64,000 bases of DNA from Cephalopachus bancanus (GCA_027257055.1 JAPVLO010000153.1:6510001-6574000), one strand, 5' to 3'. Numbered from the stretch's first letter, positions 1 through 11,324 are shown. Notes: a model not told the origin generated them from the letters alone. Made by a program: numbers and translations.

Positions 1-340
1 TTTAGGGTTGAATGGCCAGCCAATGCCACAGCCCTTGGCTAAAACACCTTATTGGGAACACTGAAGATAGTCAATGGGTTTTAATCAACTCTGTAGTGGT
101 CTCCTTAACCCTGAACCCCAACCTGAATCCATGCTTGAGTAGAGTAATTCCTTTTCCCAGCCCCTTTCCTTGTCCCACATGATGGGCTCCCTACTCTTAG
201 GAGCAGCTCCCAGATCATTGGCCTTTTGATTGTATCATTCTTGAGTTTTTTGGTTTTGAATATAGGTCCAGGGTCTTTGGCCAGCGGGTATAATTTTAAT
301 GGTTCTAATGGACAATGACAAATAAAACAAATGTATATTA
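1..340. other. Unassigned sequence before the mariner element
   Basis: No gene, recognised repeat or strong splice-site pair is visible in this stretch. It ends in a TA-rich run that supplies the left TA target site of the mariner copy. Confidence 0.5.
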
Positions 341-1615
341 TTAGGTTAGTGAAAAAGTATTTGTGGTTTCAGAACATGAATTTAAAATCATTATAACTAG
401 GCTCAAACACATATTTATTAATCAAAATAGGAACCATTACAATCGATACATTTTTGCCAATGAGAAATAAGTTTGTTTATTCCTGTAGCATAAAAATCCA
501 TGTTTTGGGATTTGATGAACTCTCAGAAAGCATTTTCTGCATCCTGCTGGTTGTGAAAGCGTTTTCCCTGCAAAAAGTTGTCAAGATGCTTGAAGTGGTA
601 GTCGGCTGGCGAGAGGTCAGGTGAATATGGTGGATGAAGCAAAACTTTATAAGCCAATTTGTTCAACTTTTGAAGCATTGGTTGTGATGTATGGTTGGAC
701 ATTGCGAATTGGGTCCTTTCTGTTGACCAATGCTGGCTGCAGGTGTTGCAGTTTTTGGTGCATCTCATCGATTTGCTGAGTATACTTCTCAGATGTAATG
801 GTTTCACCGGAATTCTGAAAGCTGTAGTAGATCAGATTGGCAGCAGATCACCAAACAGTGGCAATGACCTTTTTTTGGTAGAAGTTTGGCTTTGGGAAGT
901 GCTTTGGAGCTTCTTCTCAGTCCAACCACTGAGCTGGTCATCGCTGGTTGTCATATAAAAATCCCCTTTTTGTCACATGTCACAATCCAATCGAGAAGTG
1001 GTTCATTGTTTTTGTATAGAATAAGAGAAGACGACACTTCAAAATGATGATTTTTAAAAAATTTTCAGTCAGCTCATGAGACACCCACTTATAGAGCTTT
1101 TTCATCTTTCTAATTTGCTTCAAATGCCTAACAACCATAGAATGGTTGAAGCTGAGTTCTTCGGCAGCTTCTCCTATAGTTGTAAGAGGATCATCTTCCA
1201 TGATTGCTCCCAATTGGTTGTTGTTAACTTCTGATGGCCAGCCACTGTGCTTCTCACCTTCAGGGCTCTCACCTCCTTTGCAAAACTTTTGAACTACCAC
1301 TGCACTGTACATTTGTTAGCAGTTCCTGGGCCAAATGCGTTGTTGATGTTGTGAATTGTCTCCTCTACTTTATGTCCCCTTTTGAACTCGAATAAGAAAA
1401 TCACTTGAATTTGCTTTTTGTCTAACATTATTTCCATAGTCTAAAATAAATATAAAATAAACAGCAAGTAATAAGTCATTAACAAAAAATTATAAAGTGA
1501 GAAATAAGCATTAAAATTATATACAACATAACCACATATATTTAAGAATGTATTCCAATATCAGACAGCAAATGTCAACAATGCAAAAACTGCAATTACT
1601 TTTGCATTAGCCTAC
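341..1615 (-). mobile_element. Hsmar1-like mariner DNA transposon, near full length
   Basis: A cut-and-paste mariner transposon of about 1.28 kb, close to the usual length of Hsmar1. The left end starts 'ttaggttagtgaaaaagta'. The right end reads 'gcaattacttttgcattag' and is its inverted partner. TA dinucleotides lie at both edges, as mariner insertion requires. The transposase reads on the minus strand, from about 1437 down to about 406, and is broken by frameshifts and stops. The terminal repeats resemble Hsmar1 and its MADE1 derivative more than HSMAR2, but the family call is from memory. The left repeat is more diverged than the right. No later element has inserted into it. Confidence 0.82.
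406..1437 (-). pseudogene. Dead mariner transposase
   Basis: Remnant of a DDD-type mariner transposase, the enzyme that cuts at the terminal repeats and joins the element at TA. The likely start codon is at 1437, followed by a helix-turn-helix-like N-terminal region. A stop in the codon after 'QW' and at least two frame changes break the frame. Readable blocks remain at 1312-980 (GEAAEELSFNHSMVVRHLKQ, a helix-turn-helix signature) and 807-523. The second block contains PPYSPDLSPADYHFKHL, the stretch that carries the third catalytic aspartate, and FLQGKRFHNQQDAENAF. It cannot be functional. In anthropoids a related transposase was captured in the SETMAR gene. There is no sign of such a fusion here. 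Confidence 0.82.
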
Positions 1616-2690
1616 ATAGCAGCTGGCTGGCTCTGAATGGTTTTGGTTGTGGTTATAGAAAAGAATGCAGGAGGCATGTGGTCGACATGCAGGAATGAAG
1701 TTTGAATGCGACCATCCTAACATTCCTTTGGATGTCAATATTTCAGCAGGAGGTTGATATAGGGACCAAAGGAGCACACCTCTCCCAGCTTCCCTGCCTC
1801 AATCACAGTGCTGAAGAAGCCCCTAGACTTTCTTGCTTGTTTCTGGCAAGATCTCAACTTTTCCCTATCTATCAACCTTCATAATCTCCATGTTGCTATC
1901 TTCCTTGAGGTCCTCAGGACTAACCTCATTGTAACCTTTAGCTTTGTGTAACTCAGCAACCACTAGAAACCCAGGACTCCCTGATCGATCCTCATTCTCC
2001 AGATCTTCATTTCTAAAAGCTGTGCATGTCTGCTTTAGTAACACAATGTCTCATCCCTCTCCAGCTCTCAAAACTTCCCCTGTGCCTCTGAAACTCAGTG
2101 TGTAGACAGGAAATTCTCTTTTCTTTCAACTCCTTGTTCTAGATGGCTCTTCCCTTATGACACTGCTCCCTTAATACCCTCTATGAAGGTGGCTAGTTTC
2201 TCTCCCACATCCCACCACAGGGACTAGAATAAGTGGTCTTCCTGCTTCTGATTGCCACTCCTAAGCCATTGTCCCATCTCCTCCATGAAGACACCCAATT
2301 TTCACATCTGTTATCTGCTACCTTCCTTTTGGCAACCATCTACTAATCCTAGCACCACTTGCCCTCCCTCCTGAATTGCTGTCACTTTCTCCAGTTCTAT
2401 GCTCATCATATTCTTCGTGATTTCAACAGCCACAAAGATGAACCTTCCAGTTCCCTGGACTTTCAGCTCCTTGATCTTTCTTCCTCCAACATCTCATCCT
2501 CAATTCTACCTCACCCTCTCATTCACTTCTAGACTCACTTCTTACCAATAATCTTACATACTCCAGGACCTCAACATCAAGAATCCCTTCTTATATTATT
2601 GATTTCATTTGCATCTACCTATGTCTTCCTTCACTATACCATTTCCTTACCCCATTTTCATGAGTGATCACTATTCCTAATTTTGTGTTT
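1616..2690. other. Unassigned pyrimidine-rich stretch, possibly L2-derived
   Basis: Long runs rich in C and T (for example 2040-2600) resemble the plus-strand composition of ancient L2 coding regions. I cannot align enough to be sure. No convincing gene is present. A similar stretch resumes at 3430-3640, as expected if an old element had been split by the L1M and MaLR insertions between. Confidence 0.3.
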
Positions 2691-3235
2691 TACTTATCTT
2701 GATTTTAAGATGAATTTATCATATATGCATATATATGTATTCCCAAGCACTGTGTTGCTTAGCTATTTTTTGAACTTTATAAAAATGATATTATACTGCA
2801 TGTAGTCTATTGTAGCATGCATGTTTTATATACCATTATGTATACCATATACATGTACACTACATAGTGGATATATGTATGCCATACATACTTTTCCATG
2901 CTGTTGTGCATAGCTGTTGTTTGTTATTACTGTTGTATGACATTCTGTGGCACGAATTTACCAAAGTTTATTCACTAGTTATTCTGTATGGTCTATTTCC
3001 GGATTTTTGGTATCATTCACTCTTCTAGAAAGAACTTGTACTTTTCTTCTTATGCATATGTGCAAGAGTTTTTCTAGAAGCAAAATTGATGGATCAAAGG
3101 GCATAAGCACGTTCAATTTTATGTGATGATGTTATATTGCTAGGACCTATAACCATTGATTGTGCCATCTGTTCACTCTCTTAATTTTCCAATATTCATA
3201 ATGTGGCTGGTATATTCATAATATGGCTGGTGTGT
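2690..3235 (-). mobile_element. Old L1M LINE, 3' portion
   Basis: Reads as the reverse complement of the end of L1 ORF2. Recognisable blocks are 'ctgttgtgcatagctgttg' near 2900, 'gcatatgtgcaagagttt' near 3055 and 'gatggatcaaagggcataa' near 3090. These match the familiar antisense text of old L1M elements. It is strongly diverged and cannot be coding. Confidence 0.6.
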
Positions 3236-3644
3236 CATAATATTTGTTCCTTTGCATATGCCTTCAATTTCTTTCCTTGCCTCTTCTTCCTTTATTTGTG
3301 CTCAACTGGAAAAACCCTAGTTCCAGCAACAGCCAAACCTCTGCTGGTTCTGTGCCTGTATCCTCCCAGGGCAATGTGGTAGACATGCTGACTGTTCTTT
3401 TGTTACATTATGACTACTTAAGTTAGCCTCTAATCATACTTGTCAGTCAGACTATACATCTCTGATCCATTAACTCTCCCATGCTTCTGACCATTTTACA
3501 TTTTCTTATCTTTCCTCAAACCTCTGTTATCTCTTGCTGCCTCTTTCCTCTCAGCTGATGACCTTGTTTCCTTCTTCAATGAGAAAATGAAATCAATCAG
3601 GAAAGTATCACCATTGGCCCCCACTCTACCTACCTTTATATGTG

Positions 3645-3850
3645 GCCATTGCATTTTCCATTGCTATGAATCAAATCACCCCAAGAGTTTGTGGCTTAAA
3701 ACAGCACCGACTATTATCTTACAGTTTCTGTGGGTTAGGAACCCAGGCACCCTTGTACTGGGTCCTCTGGCTCTGGGTTTCCCAGTATCTTTCTTTTGTA
3801 GCTGAGTGCTAGCAAGCCTTGACCAGTAAATAGATAGGAAAGTTATGCTC
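3645..3850 (-). mobile_element. MaLR-type LTR fragment (MLT1-like)
   Basis: Solo-LTR remnant of a MaLR (ERVL-related) retroelement. The plus strand reads 'gtggcttaaaacagca', then 'cagtttctgtgggttagga', then 'ggtcctctggctctgggtt'. This is the reverse complement of the 3' part of MLT1 LTRs. It is partial and noncoding. Confidence 0.65.
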
Positions 3851-4009
3851 TGGCTGTCAAGGTCAAGGACTTAGTATTAATGGGCTTGATGGGCAAGGCT
3901 ACACATTCTCTCATATTCCCATAGAATATACACTGAGTGAAACAATTATACTATTAGGAGATTATAAAACGCTCTGAAGTTAAACTGTTTTTTTTCTTAA
4001 GCTGTCTTT

Positions 4010-5010
4010 ATAGTGCTGGAACAACTAATAGACATCTGGAAAAAAGAAAGTTAAATTCTTTCCTCAACTGAGGCCAAAATAATTTGCAGATGGATCAATT
4101 ATTCAACTATAAAGAAAAGAAAGAATAAAGTATCAGAAAAATATAAAATAATTTTATCATTCCTCAATATGAAACATTTTTCCAAGTAGGCAACAAGACC
4201 CGGGAGTCATATAAAAAAGATTGGTAAATTTGATTATATAAATAAAAATATCTATGAAGTGAGAAAAAGAATAAACTGGATGAAGTAACAAATTACAAAC
4301 TAGGGCAATATTTCAATTCATATCATAGAAAAAAGACATGTTCATAACTTTTAAAGGCCTGACAAATCAATAAGTAAAAGGTCATTAACCTAATAGCACT
4401 TATAGCAAAATAAGTAAAGGATATAAACAGACATTTAGAAGATACTCAAATTTACTTATAATTAGAGAAGTGCAAATTATATCTACAATGCATACATTTA
4501 CTTTGTGTTAGAAACAATATCCAATGATAGCCGAAAAGTAGCAGAACTATAAGAAATAACATAAGTACAGGGAATTTGCTACAGAACTTGGCACAAAGCA
4601 AGCACCAGGTAAGTGTTGCCTAAATATACACTTCTATAATAGCAAAGATTAGAAACAGCCTATATGCCTCCCACGAGAGACTGTTTAAATAAAATATGGT
4701 ACAGTTTAAAGAATGAGGCACTGATACAGAATGATTTCCAAGATTTAAAATTGAGAAAAAACAAGATGCAGAAAAGTATGTATAGCACGCAATATAAAGA
4801 TATAGACATACTTGTAAATGCACGGTCTATCTCTGGAAGTATTCACAATAAATTAACAAGAAAAATTGCCTTCAGGAATAAGAACTAAGCAGTTGGGAGA
4901 TAAAGAAGAAATGTAGAATACTTTTTACTGCATACCCACCTCCACTTTTTTCTTTTATGTGTGCATCTGATACTTATTTAAGTGAATAAAAAAATTAAAA
5001 GTAAAATAGT
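4010..5010 (+). mobile_element. Old L1M LINE, ORF2 end and 3' UTR
   Basis: Diverged L1M text in sense orientation. It includes 'ggatataaacagacattta' (4418), 'agagaagtgcaaattata' (4463), 'attagaaacagcctatatg' (4648) and a 3'UTR block with 'caagatgcagaaaagtat' (4762). A short stretch near 4560-4615 looks like a MIR or L2 tail and may be a separate piece. Confidence 0.6.
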
Positions 5011-5214
5011 GATAATTTTAAAAGAACTAAAGTAAAACAGTCTACAAGCAGCAATATATGAAAACATAGTATTACAGAATGAGTTGCTACATTCTGTACG
5101 TATTTAAGAAGACAGAGAGTAGTGGTTTTCTATGCAAAATGTAGACATGGTCCAGGGATATTAATTCAGGATGGAAGTCAGATATTCTGAAGCCGTCTCT
5201 TGCTTTTGACTCTT

Positions 5215-5350
5215 CTTGCTGGGGCCTGAGGCAAGTGAATTAAGCCAGTCAAATCTGGATAATAGTACTTAATGATCAAACTCACCACTGCATTGTGAAA
5301 ATTAATTACTTGATGCTGATAAAATGCTTGGAAGGCGTAAAGTTCCAGGG
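5215..5350 (+). repeat. MIR SINE fragment
   Basis: The order 'aatctggataatagtactta', then 'gtgaaaattaattacttgat', then 'aaaatgcttggaa' follows the MIR 3' half (count of states, loss of ATG run, 'aagcgcttagaa'). It is diverged. Confidence 0.5.
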
Positions 5351-6265
5351 TACAAGACAGAGCCTGCTCAGACCTGTCGGCTATCATGGGACCTGAAACT
5401 CTAGAGTCAAAGCTTTGAGAAGACTTCCAATCACTATTCAGTTAAACAAATGTTTTTAAAGTACCAGTCCTCCCAAATGTTTCTTCCCCGTGTGTAGTGG
5501 GAACATCAGCCTATTTTAGAAGAGGTTCTGATTACTGTCTTTCTTTTCTGTAACAGTGCCAAAGATCTAGTAAGGAAATTTTGAATGTAATAATTTCCAG
5601 AAAATAGGTTCTTTTCAAAGAAGGAAAGAAAGGCTTAAGATCATGGTGTACAATTTAGTAAGTAAATTGCAAGCCTTTTTAGAAACTACAGTGAGTTAGG
5701 CACTAATGTTGGCTTTTGAAGAAGATGTATTAAATCAGTCTGTAGAAATATAACATCCTCAAAGAGAAATGTATAGTCTAAGAAAAGAAGACCTATGGAA
5801 ATGAGATTATTGGTAGACAATTTTCCATGGTTCTCTCACATTTCTGCACATCTTGCAAGCAATGCACTAACTATGGATTATGTTTTCAAGGATGTTTGAA
5901 TTGTTAACTGCCTTGGAAGAGAGAGCTAGTGTCTTCTTCCAGGGCAAATGGCAGATTTGCTTACTGCCCTTTATGAAAGACTTCAGTTCTGTAAGTTCAA
6001 AGTTCCTCTTCTCTAATGCAATACACTTACATATACAGGTATCATCTGGCCCTGTAGTAACTGGGGCTTGGTGAATTGGTACAAATATGCTGATACTCTG
6101 GCTATAGTTATTGCTATTAGTTATAAACTATCCTTTGTCTTTGACCCAAGAGTATTGTGTCTTCTACCAGCGCTCAAGAAACTGTGGTGGGGTGACTTCC
6201 AGGCTTGCAAATGGGGTAAAATCTCAAACTCTTCATAGTTCTTGAAGGAGACATGATCTCTAGAC
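5351..6265. other. Unassigned sequence
   Basis: No recognised repeat, gene or RNA. Short open frames (for example 5880-6074 plus) have no splice or family support. Confidence 0.4.
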
Positions 6266-6267
6266 CA

Positions 6268-6562
6268 CTACTGTATAATAGAAATATAATGTAAGCCACT
6301 CATGTGAACTGTAAATAAACAGGTAAAATTAAATTTAATAATATATTTTATTTAACCCAATATATCCGAAATACTATCATCTTAACATGTAATCAATATA
6401 AAAATTATTTAGCTATTTTACATTCTTTCTTTAGTATGAAGTCTTCAAAATCAAGGGCAATTTTTTTACACTTTCAGCTCATCTCAACTGGAACTAGCCA
6501 CATTTCGAGTGCTCAAAAGCCATGTGTGACCAGCAGCTTCCATTTTGAACAGTGCATTTCTA
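6268..6562. mobile_element. Non-autonomous hAT-like DNA transposon, old
   Basis: The left end reads 'gtataatagaaatataatgt'. The middle has 'atatattttatttaaccca' and 'aacatgtaatcaatataaa'. The right end runs 'ggaactagccacatttcgag' to 'ttttgaacagtgca'. This is the well-known pattern of a primate-wide MER-type DNA element. I am not certain of its family number. Confidence 0.6.
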
Positions 6563-7039
6563 GTCTGTTAAATATGGTGAAGTGAAAGTAAAAATTTGAA
6601 GGCCTGAAATAGATTTCCTTTAAAAAAAAATTAAATCCAGAATGTCAGTGATATCACTCATTGGACCCTTTGCTCCTGAGACTCTGAGGCATGTTCTGCA
6701 TGTTCCAAAATTTAAATCTGACAGACTTGTCAGGAAATCCTTCATGCGTTATTTAATCCTCCTGTGCCCTTTAAGGCATATTCGGGATTGTTGGTTCTTC
6801 TGCAGCTGACTGTAATAAGATAGGAATGTAGGATAAGAGACATTAAAGACAAATGGGATACCCATCCATCGAGCCAAAGGCTGAAATTTAAAAGTCTTAT
6901 TTCCCTTCCAGTTTTCTTCTTTGCGAAGTATATCTACTACCCAGCTAGAAGTGGGAGAGGGATAATCCCATCCTCAGTTTGTACTCTATTAGCATTTGAA
7001 TAGGAGGTTGGGTGCCCACCCAAGGTTGACTAGGGGGAA

Positions 7040-7165
7040 ATGAGTCACTGCTTCCTTGGCAAGCTTTGCCTCAGTCTGCTCATCTGCCCTGCCCGTTTCA
7101 TGGTGGCCACATGATCATGTGAGATAACAGCTTCAACAGGGCGCTGGCAAGGAAAGGGAACACCT
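7040..7165 (+). repeat. Possible MIR fragment
   Basis: The text 'gcctcagtctgctcatctg' followed by 'tgtgagataacag' resembles the MIR core. Too little aligns for a firm call. Confidence 0.35.
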
Positions 7166-7504
7166 GAGAAGTAGGGTGCAGTGATGACGAATATAATGAT
7201 CTGTCTTTACTAGAATTTATTTTCTAAATGGCATTCTTCAGGCCTCAGGATCTTGCATGGGTTTGATCAAAAATAAGTAATTTGCCAAATTTGTTTTCAT
7301 CATTTGGGGCTGAGAAGATGTAGCCCAAATAATGCCAAATTTTAAAGACAAGAAATATGAGTTTATAAGAATCATGCACACTACTCCTCACATCCTTATA
7401 TCCTCCATATATGCCAAGATGGTAGAAAATGAAGGGACTGGTTTTAATATGCTAACCTCACAAAATCCAATGCTTTGGAAAAAAGACCCTTGGATTAAAA
7501 TAGT

Positions 7505-7680
7505 CCAGGCTAGGTGTGGTGGCTCATCCCTGTAATCCCAGTACTTAGGGAAGCTGAGGTGGGAGGATTGCTTCAGCCCAGAAGTTCGAGACCACTCTGT
7601 CATAGCAAGTCCCCGTCTCTACACAAAATTAAAAATTAGCTGGGCATGGTGGCACATGCCTGTAGTCTCAGCTGGGAGGT
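7505..7680 (+). repeat. AluJ-type SINE, 3' truncated
   Basis: Left monomer with 'ggctcatccctgtaatccca', linker, and start of the right monomer to 'cctgtagtctcagctggga', where it stops. 'gaggattgcttcagcccaga' is AluJ-like, so this is one of the older Alus here. Confidence 0.85.
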
Positions 7681-7689
7681 CAAGGGTGA

Positions 7690-8000
7690 AGCTCTTCTCA
7701 GTCCTGAGTGACCCTATTAAGACATCAATCAGGTTATTGTGACTCTGCCGCTCAGAACCCCTCTGAGAGTCCCTTTCATTCAGTATAAAAGTCAAGACCT
7801 CCGCTCTATTTCCTTTTTCCCTCGGCGCTTAAAGCTTCTTTAACAAACATTTAATTGACTTGATTTGCTCATCACTTCTGATCGCCTTTCTCTGCTGGAC
7901 AATGAGCTCCACGTGGGAGGGTCTGCACTGTTCACCAGGCAGGTCCATGCCCTGCAACAGAGACATCTGTTGAATGAAGGAACGAATCCCCCACAACCAA
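7690..8000 (+). repeat. L2 LINE, 3' end
   Basis: Ends 'ggacaatgagctccacgtgg ... gttgaatgaaggaacga', the typical close of L2 ('agactgtaagctcc', 'ttgttgaatgaatga'). Upstream bases from 7740 fit the L2 3' region loosely. Confidence 0.5.
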
Positions 8001-8670
8001 GCTTTACTTCTCCTAAATTCCTGCATCACTTTGACGTTATTCCTTTATGAAACTTATTGTCGTCTAAATTATACTGGACTATTTTGATACTTGCCTTAGT
8101 CCCTGAGCCAGAACATAAGCTTCCTGAATTAATAGTATCTTATTCCATTATGTTTTACCCCCCAAAACCAGACACGCAGTCAGCATTAGCGCTCCTACTG
8201 GGAGAAAAATAATGGGAATCCTAGACTATGTTCCCTGTCTTCACCCTACTTTTATCACGCCATCTTTTCATTAATATTAATCTGTATTACCCTAAATTTG
8301 TTAAAGCTCTAATTTTCAAAATCAAGTAAATTTAATAGATACTGCTTAATAAAATCTATTAATCAGTGGTCAAATTTAATTACTAACCATATTATAGTAC
8401 TTACATTCTCTCATAAGGATAAGCAACAACTCTCGCTATGACTGTTTTCTTTAACATGGCATTCAGTAGCAGGGTGACACTGCGCAGGTCCATGATGTCA
8501 TGGAGTGTGGGGCAGAAGCTCAGCAGTGGATTCCTTCCACAACCTCTACTCTGAGTCTTCCCAGTGCTGTCAATCACAAAACAATCTGGGTTAGGGCAAA
8601 CTTAAAGGAAGTGAACAAGAGCCACATAAGAAAAGCAGACAAAACTCCAATTCATTCTCTTTGTTTTTGC
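8001..8670. other. Unassigned sequence with a weak L2-like piece
   Basis: The stretch 8080-8190 resembles an L2 or MIR end. The rest is AT-rich and unassigned. No gene is seen. Confidence 0.3.
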
Positions 8671-8960
8671 TTTTTTTTTTTTTTGAATCAGGTTCTCACT
8701 CTGACACCCAGGCTGGAGTGCAGTGGTACAGATCACGGCTTACCATAGTCTAACCCTAACCCTAACCCTAACCCTGGTGATCCTTCTGCCTCAGCCTCCC
8801 AAGACTATGCCACCATGCCCGGTTAATTATTATTAATTAATTTATTTAATTTTGTAGAGACACTTGCCTAGGCTGATCTCAAACTCCTAGGCTCAAGCAA
8901 TCCTCCTACCTTGGCCTCCCAAAGTATTGAGATTACAGGTGTGAGCCACCATGCCCGGCC
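8671..8960 (-). repeat. Alu SINE carrying telomere-like repeats
   Basis: The tail is the T run at 8671-8684 and the start is 'gcccggcc' at 8960. The right monomer is normal to 'cagatcacggct'. The usual 'gcagcctcgaactcctgggctc' text is then missing and telomeric hexamers stand in its place. Normal Alu resumes at 'gtgatccttctgcctcagcc', with a further deletion before 'gccaccatgcccgg'. AluJ-like, and older than the lineage-specific copies. Confidence 0.85.
8751..8775. repeat. Interstitial telomeric repeat (CCCTAA)4
   Basis: Four exact 'taaccc' hexamers followed by one more base, inside the Alu at 8671-8960. Exact copies imply a fairly recent event or one event that copied a perfect template. 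Blocks this short are usually attributed to repair of a double-strand break involving telomerase or telomeric DNA, rather than to chromosome fusion. Confidence 0.95.
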
Positions 8961-9649
8961 TGTTCTCATTTTTGAAATTATATATTACATTATAATAGTA
9001 ATTTTAAAAATGTACTCAAATGAATGCGTCTCTTATTTGATCTGAATACCAAACTTCATCAGTTTTTAGCCCAATTCTTGATCCAGGTAACTGATGTCTA
9101 TTAAAATTGAGGTTTGGGCATGGCATTTTAGCTTGTGTAAATCTAAAGAAGAAATTCCAGCTCCCCACACAAAGAATACAAATAGGCCCTCAGTCAGTTT
9201 CTGCAGCATGAATAAAGGAAGTCCTCTCTTGCAACTCTGACACAGCCATGGTATAAACCTAAGGCCAGACTTCATCCACTGCAACCCTGGTGTCCTCCTG
9301 GAAGGAGACCAGCTGGTCAGTGAATATGTGGACACCATTTATTCAGCTGTTTGGGTCCTCAGTTTCTGGATTCCAAAGGCCTGTCAACTTTCATGCAATG
9401 TTTCTCTTTAAAACTCTTGGGTTCTCCCTGGGACTCTAAAAGGCATAGTGAGGTTGCCTTTGCCCCTCAAGGGTACGCTGCTCTCTGTGACATACAGAGG
9501 CCCACCCTTAGAGCAACATCCATTTCCCAAACTGCTGAGCAGGATTAATGGCCAGAAGGGCTGCAGGCTTCAAAGGCCCGGATGAGCCCCTGCAGCAGGT
9601 CAGACCCTGGAAGTGCTTCTGATGTGAACAGACACCTGGACAAACACAG
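8961..9649. other. Unassigned sequence
   Basis: No recognisable repeat or gene. It lies directly downstream of the candidate minus-strand terminal exon. A GT-rich stretch near 9600-9650 could serve that exon's poly(A) site. Confidence 0.4.
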
Positions 9650-9910
9650 AGACTGCAGCACGGTTCTTTATTTCTTCTACACTTTTCCCCGAGGAAAATT
9701 TTCCAGGACTACCTTTTCAGGCCTTACATCATAAAGACGCTTTTGTGTCCCGGGGGCCGGGGAGGATGGCGGGTGTTGAATCAGACTTCTCAGAGTGAGG
9801 TCTTTCATCTTTAAGATACTCCGCCAGTGAGTACATCTGGACCTTGCTGTGTCCAGCAAAGGTTGACACCACGGTGGTCCCATAATCCCTTTCTTTTGTC
9901 ACAGCGAACT
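9650..9910 (-). other. Candidate terminal coding exon of an unknown gene
   Basis: On the minus strand an AG acceptor at 9912-9911 is followed by an open frame of about 60 codons to a TGA at 9731-9729. The frame contains TKERDYGTTVVSTFAGHSK, then VQMYSLAEYLKDERPHSEK. An AATAAA lies at 9672-9667, about 57 bases after the stop, with GT-rich sequence beyond it. The exon holds several CpGs in a CpG-poor region and codon use looks coding. I do not recognise the protein. A strong donor 'tgg/gtaagt' 0.43 kb upstream (10346) is phase-compatible with this acceptor. That upstream piece may lie in an old repeat, however, so it is only tentative. Alternative: a chance open frame. Confidence 0.35.
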
Positions 9911-9984
9911 CTGCCTGTCATGGGCAAGTACCTATCTACTGATCTTTCACAGAACATGTATGCGTGTGTGGTTTTTCAGTACTT

Positions 9985-10060
9985 GGTTCAGTGCCTGCTC
10001 CTGTAGGAGCACAACAAGTATTTGCTGAAGGAATAATTGAGCTACTGACTGAGCTCCTAG
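9985..10060 (+). repeat. Possible L2 or MIR tail
   Basis: The text 'cagtgcctgctcctg' followed by 'caacaagtatttgctgaag' resembles the end of L2 ('cagtgcctggcacatag', 'aataaatatttgttgaa'). Confidence 0.35.
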
Positions 10061-10345
10061 ATCAACTCTAGAGCAAAACTATGTCTTCAGAAGCCAAGAC
10101 GTTTCTTTAAGTTTGGATCCCCACCAGAAGAAAACTCTGAAACAGATTTCAGTGGACATAGTTTATTTAGGAAGGGATCCCAGGAAACACCAATCAGAGA
10201 AAGAGGGAGTAGGACAGGCAAGGTTAAATAGCTAACATAGAATGTCTTATTCAGCAAATTACCACTATGGGCCTCTATGGCATGAGCTTGCTGGGCAACG
10301 CCAGGAGCCAGGGAAGAGTATCCATCCCAGTTACCCTAGACTTAC

Positions 10346-10383
10346 CCAGAGTGAAGGAGCTGGAGTACGGTGACAGTTTGTTC
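10346..10383 (-). other. Tentative small exon upstream of the 9.7 kb exon
   Basis: Minus-strand segment bounded by 'cccctag' and a near-consensus donor 'tctgg/gtaagt'. It reads NKLSPYSSSFTL and leaves one base, which fits the phase of the acceptor at 9911. The acceptor has a poor pyrimidine tract. The wider region 10130-10470 feels like an old dispersed repeat, which would make this spurious. Confidence 0.15.
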
Positions 10384-10551
10384 CTAGGGGTGATATCAGT
10401 TCCAGCCTGCTGTGTGCCCCGGCAGAGTGGGCATTGGCAGGTGGAAGTCAGACTGGTAGGGGCATACATATTTGTGACACTATTCTACCTACTTCGGTTT
10501 CCGTTTCTTTTATTTATTTTAAGTGTATCCTATTTAATTCATTAATTAACT

Positions 10552-10840
10552 TATTTTTTGTGCCGGAGTCTCCCTCTGTTGACCAGGCTGGAGTGTAGTA
10601 GCATGCTCACAGCCACCACAGCCTTGACCTGTTGGGCTCAGGCGATCCTTCTGCCTCAGCCTTCCAAGCAGCTGGAACTACAGGTGTGTGCTACCATGCC
10701 CAGCTTATTTTTTGATTTATTGTAGAGACGAGGTCTCACCAAGTTGCCCAGGCTGGTCTCGAACCCCTGAGCTCAGGCAATCCTCTCGCCTCAGCCTCCC
10801 AAAGTGCTGGGATTACAGGCTTGAGCCACCTAGCCCGGCC
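10552..10840 (-). repeat. Alu SINE, lineage-type
   Basis: Complete Alu in reverse. Diagnostic text: 'ccttgacctgttgggctcag', 'tttattgtagagacgaggtc', 'accaagttgcccaggctgg'. It lacks the clean duplications of the youngest copies and its tail is degraded. Confidence 0.9.
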
Positions 10841-11324
10841 CATTTCCTTCCTTTATTCTCTACCAATAGCTGTCAGGAAAACACAGGGGCTTGGGGGAGG
10901 TGGGAGGTGGTGGAGGGAGTAGTGGGAGGGCAGGGGCAGTCACTGGTGTCTTCAGTTCTAGAGATAATAATAAGTGCTAGAGACCATAGCTGGATAGAGG
11001 AAGTAATCTCCATTGTCCTGTTACTGTGACATTAGCTGTGCGTCTCATGTGGACATGCGTTTCAGCGAGTCACACACTAATCTTGGCGTGCATCCTTGTT
11101 GCCTGTGATTCTCTTGGCCTTCATTTCCAATCTTGTTATCTGTCTTAGTATTCATAGGATCAAGGAAACAATGCTTGTGTGTAAAGCCGAAGTGGTTAGG
11201 AAGTTTAAAAATAGTAGCATCATAATTCAGAGGGTTTGGACGTAGTTAACAGTGTTGTGGTATCACTTCTCACAAAACCTGGCACATTAGACCCACGAAG
11301 GACCTTTGATACCACTTCATTCAA
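10841..11324. other. Unassigned sequence
   Basis: G-rich stretch near 10890-10940, then ordinary AT-rich DNA. No gene or repeat is recognised. Confidence 0.4.
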
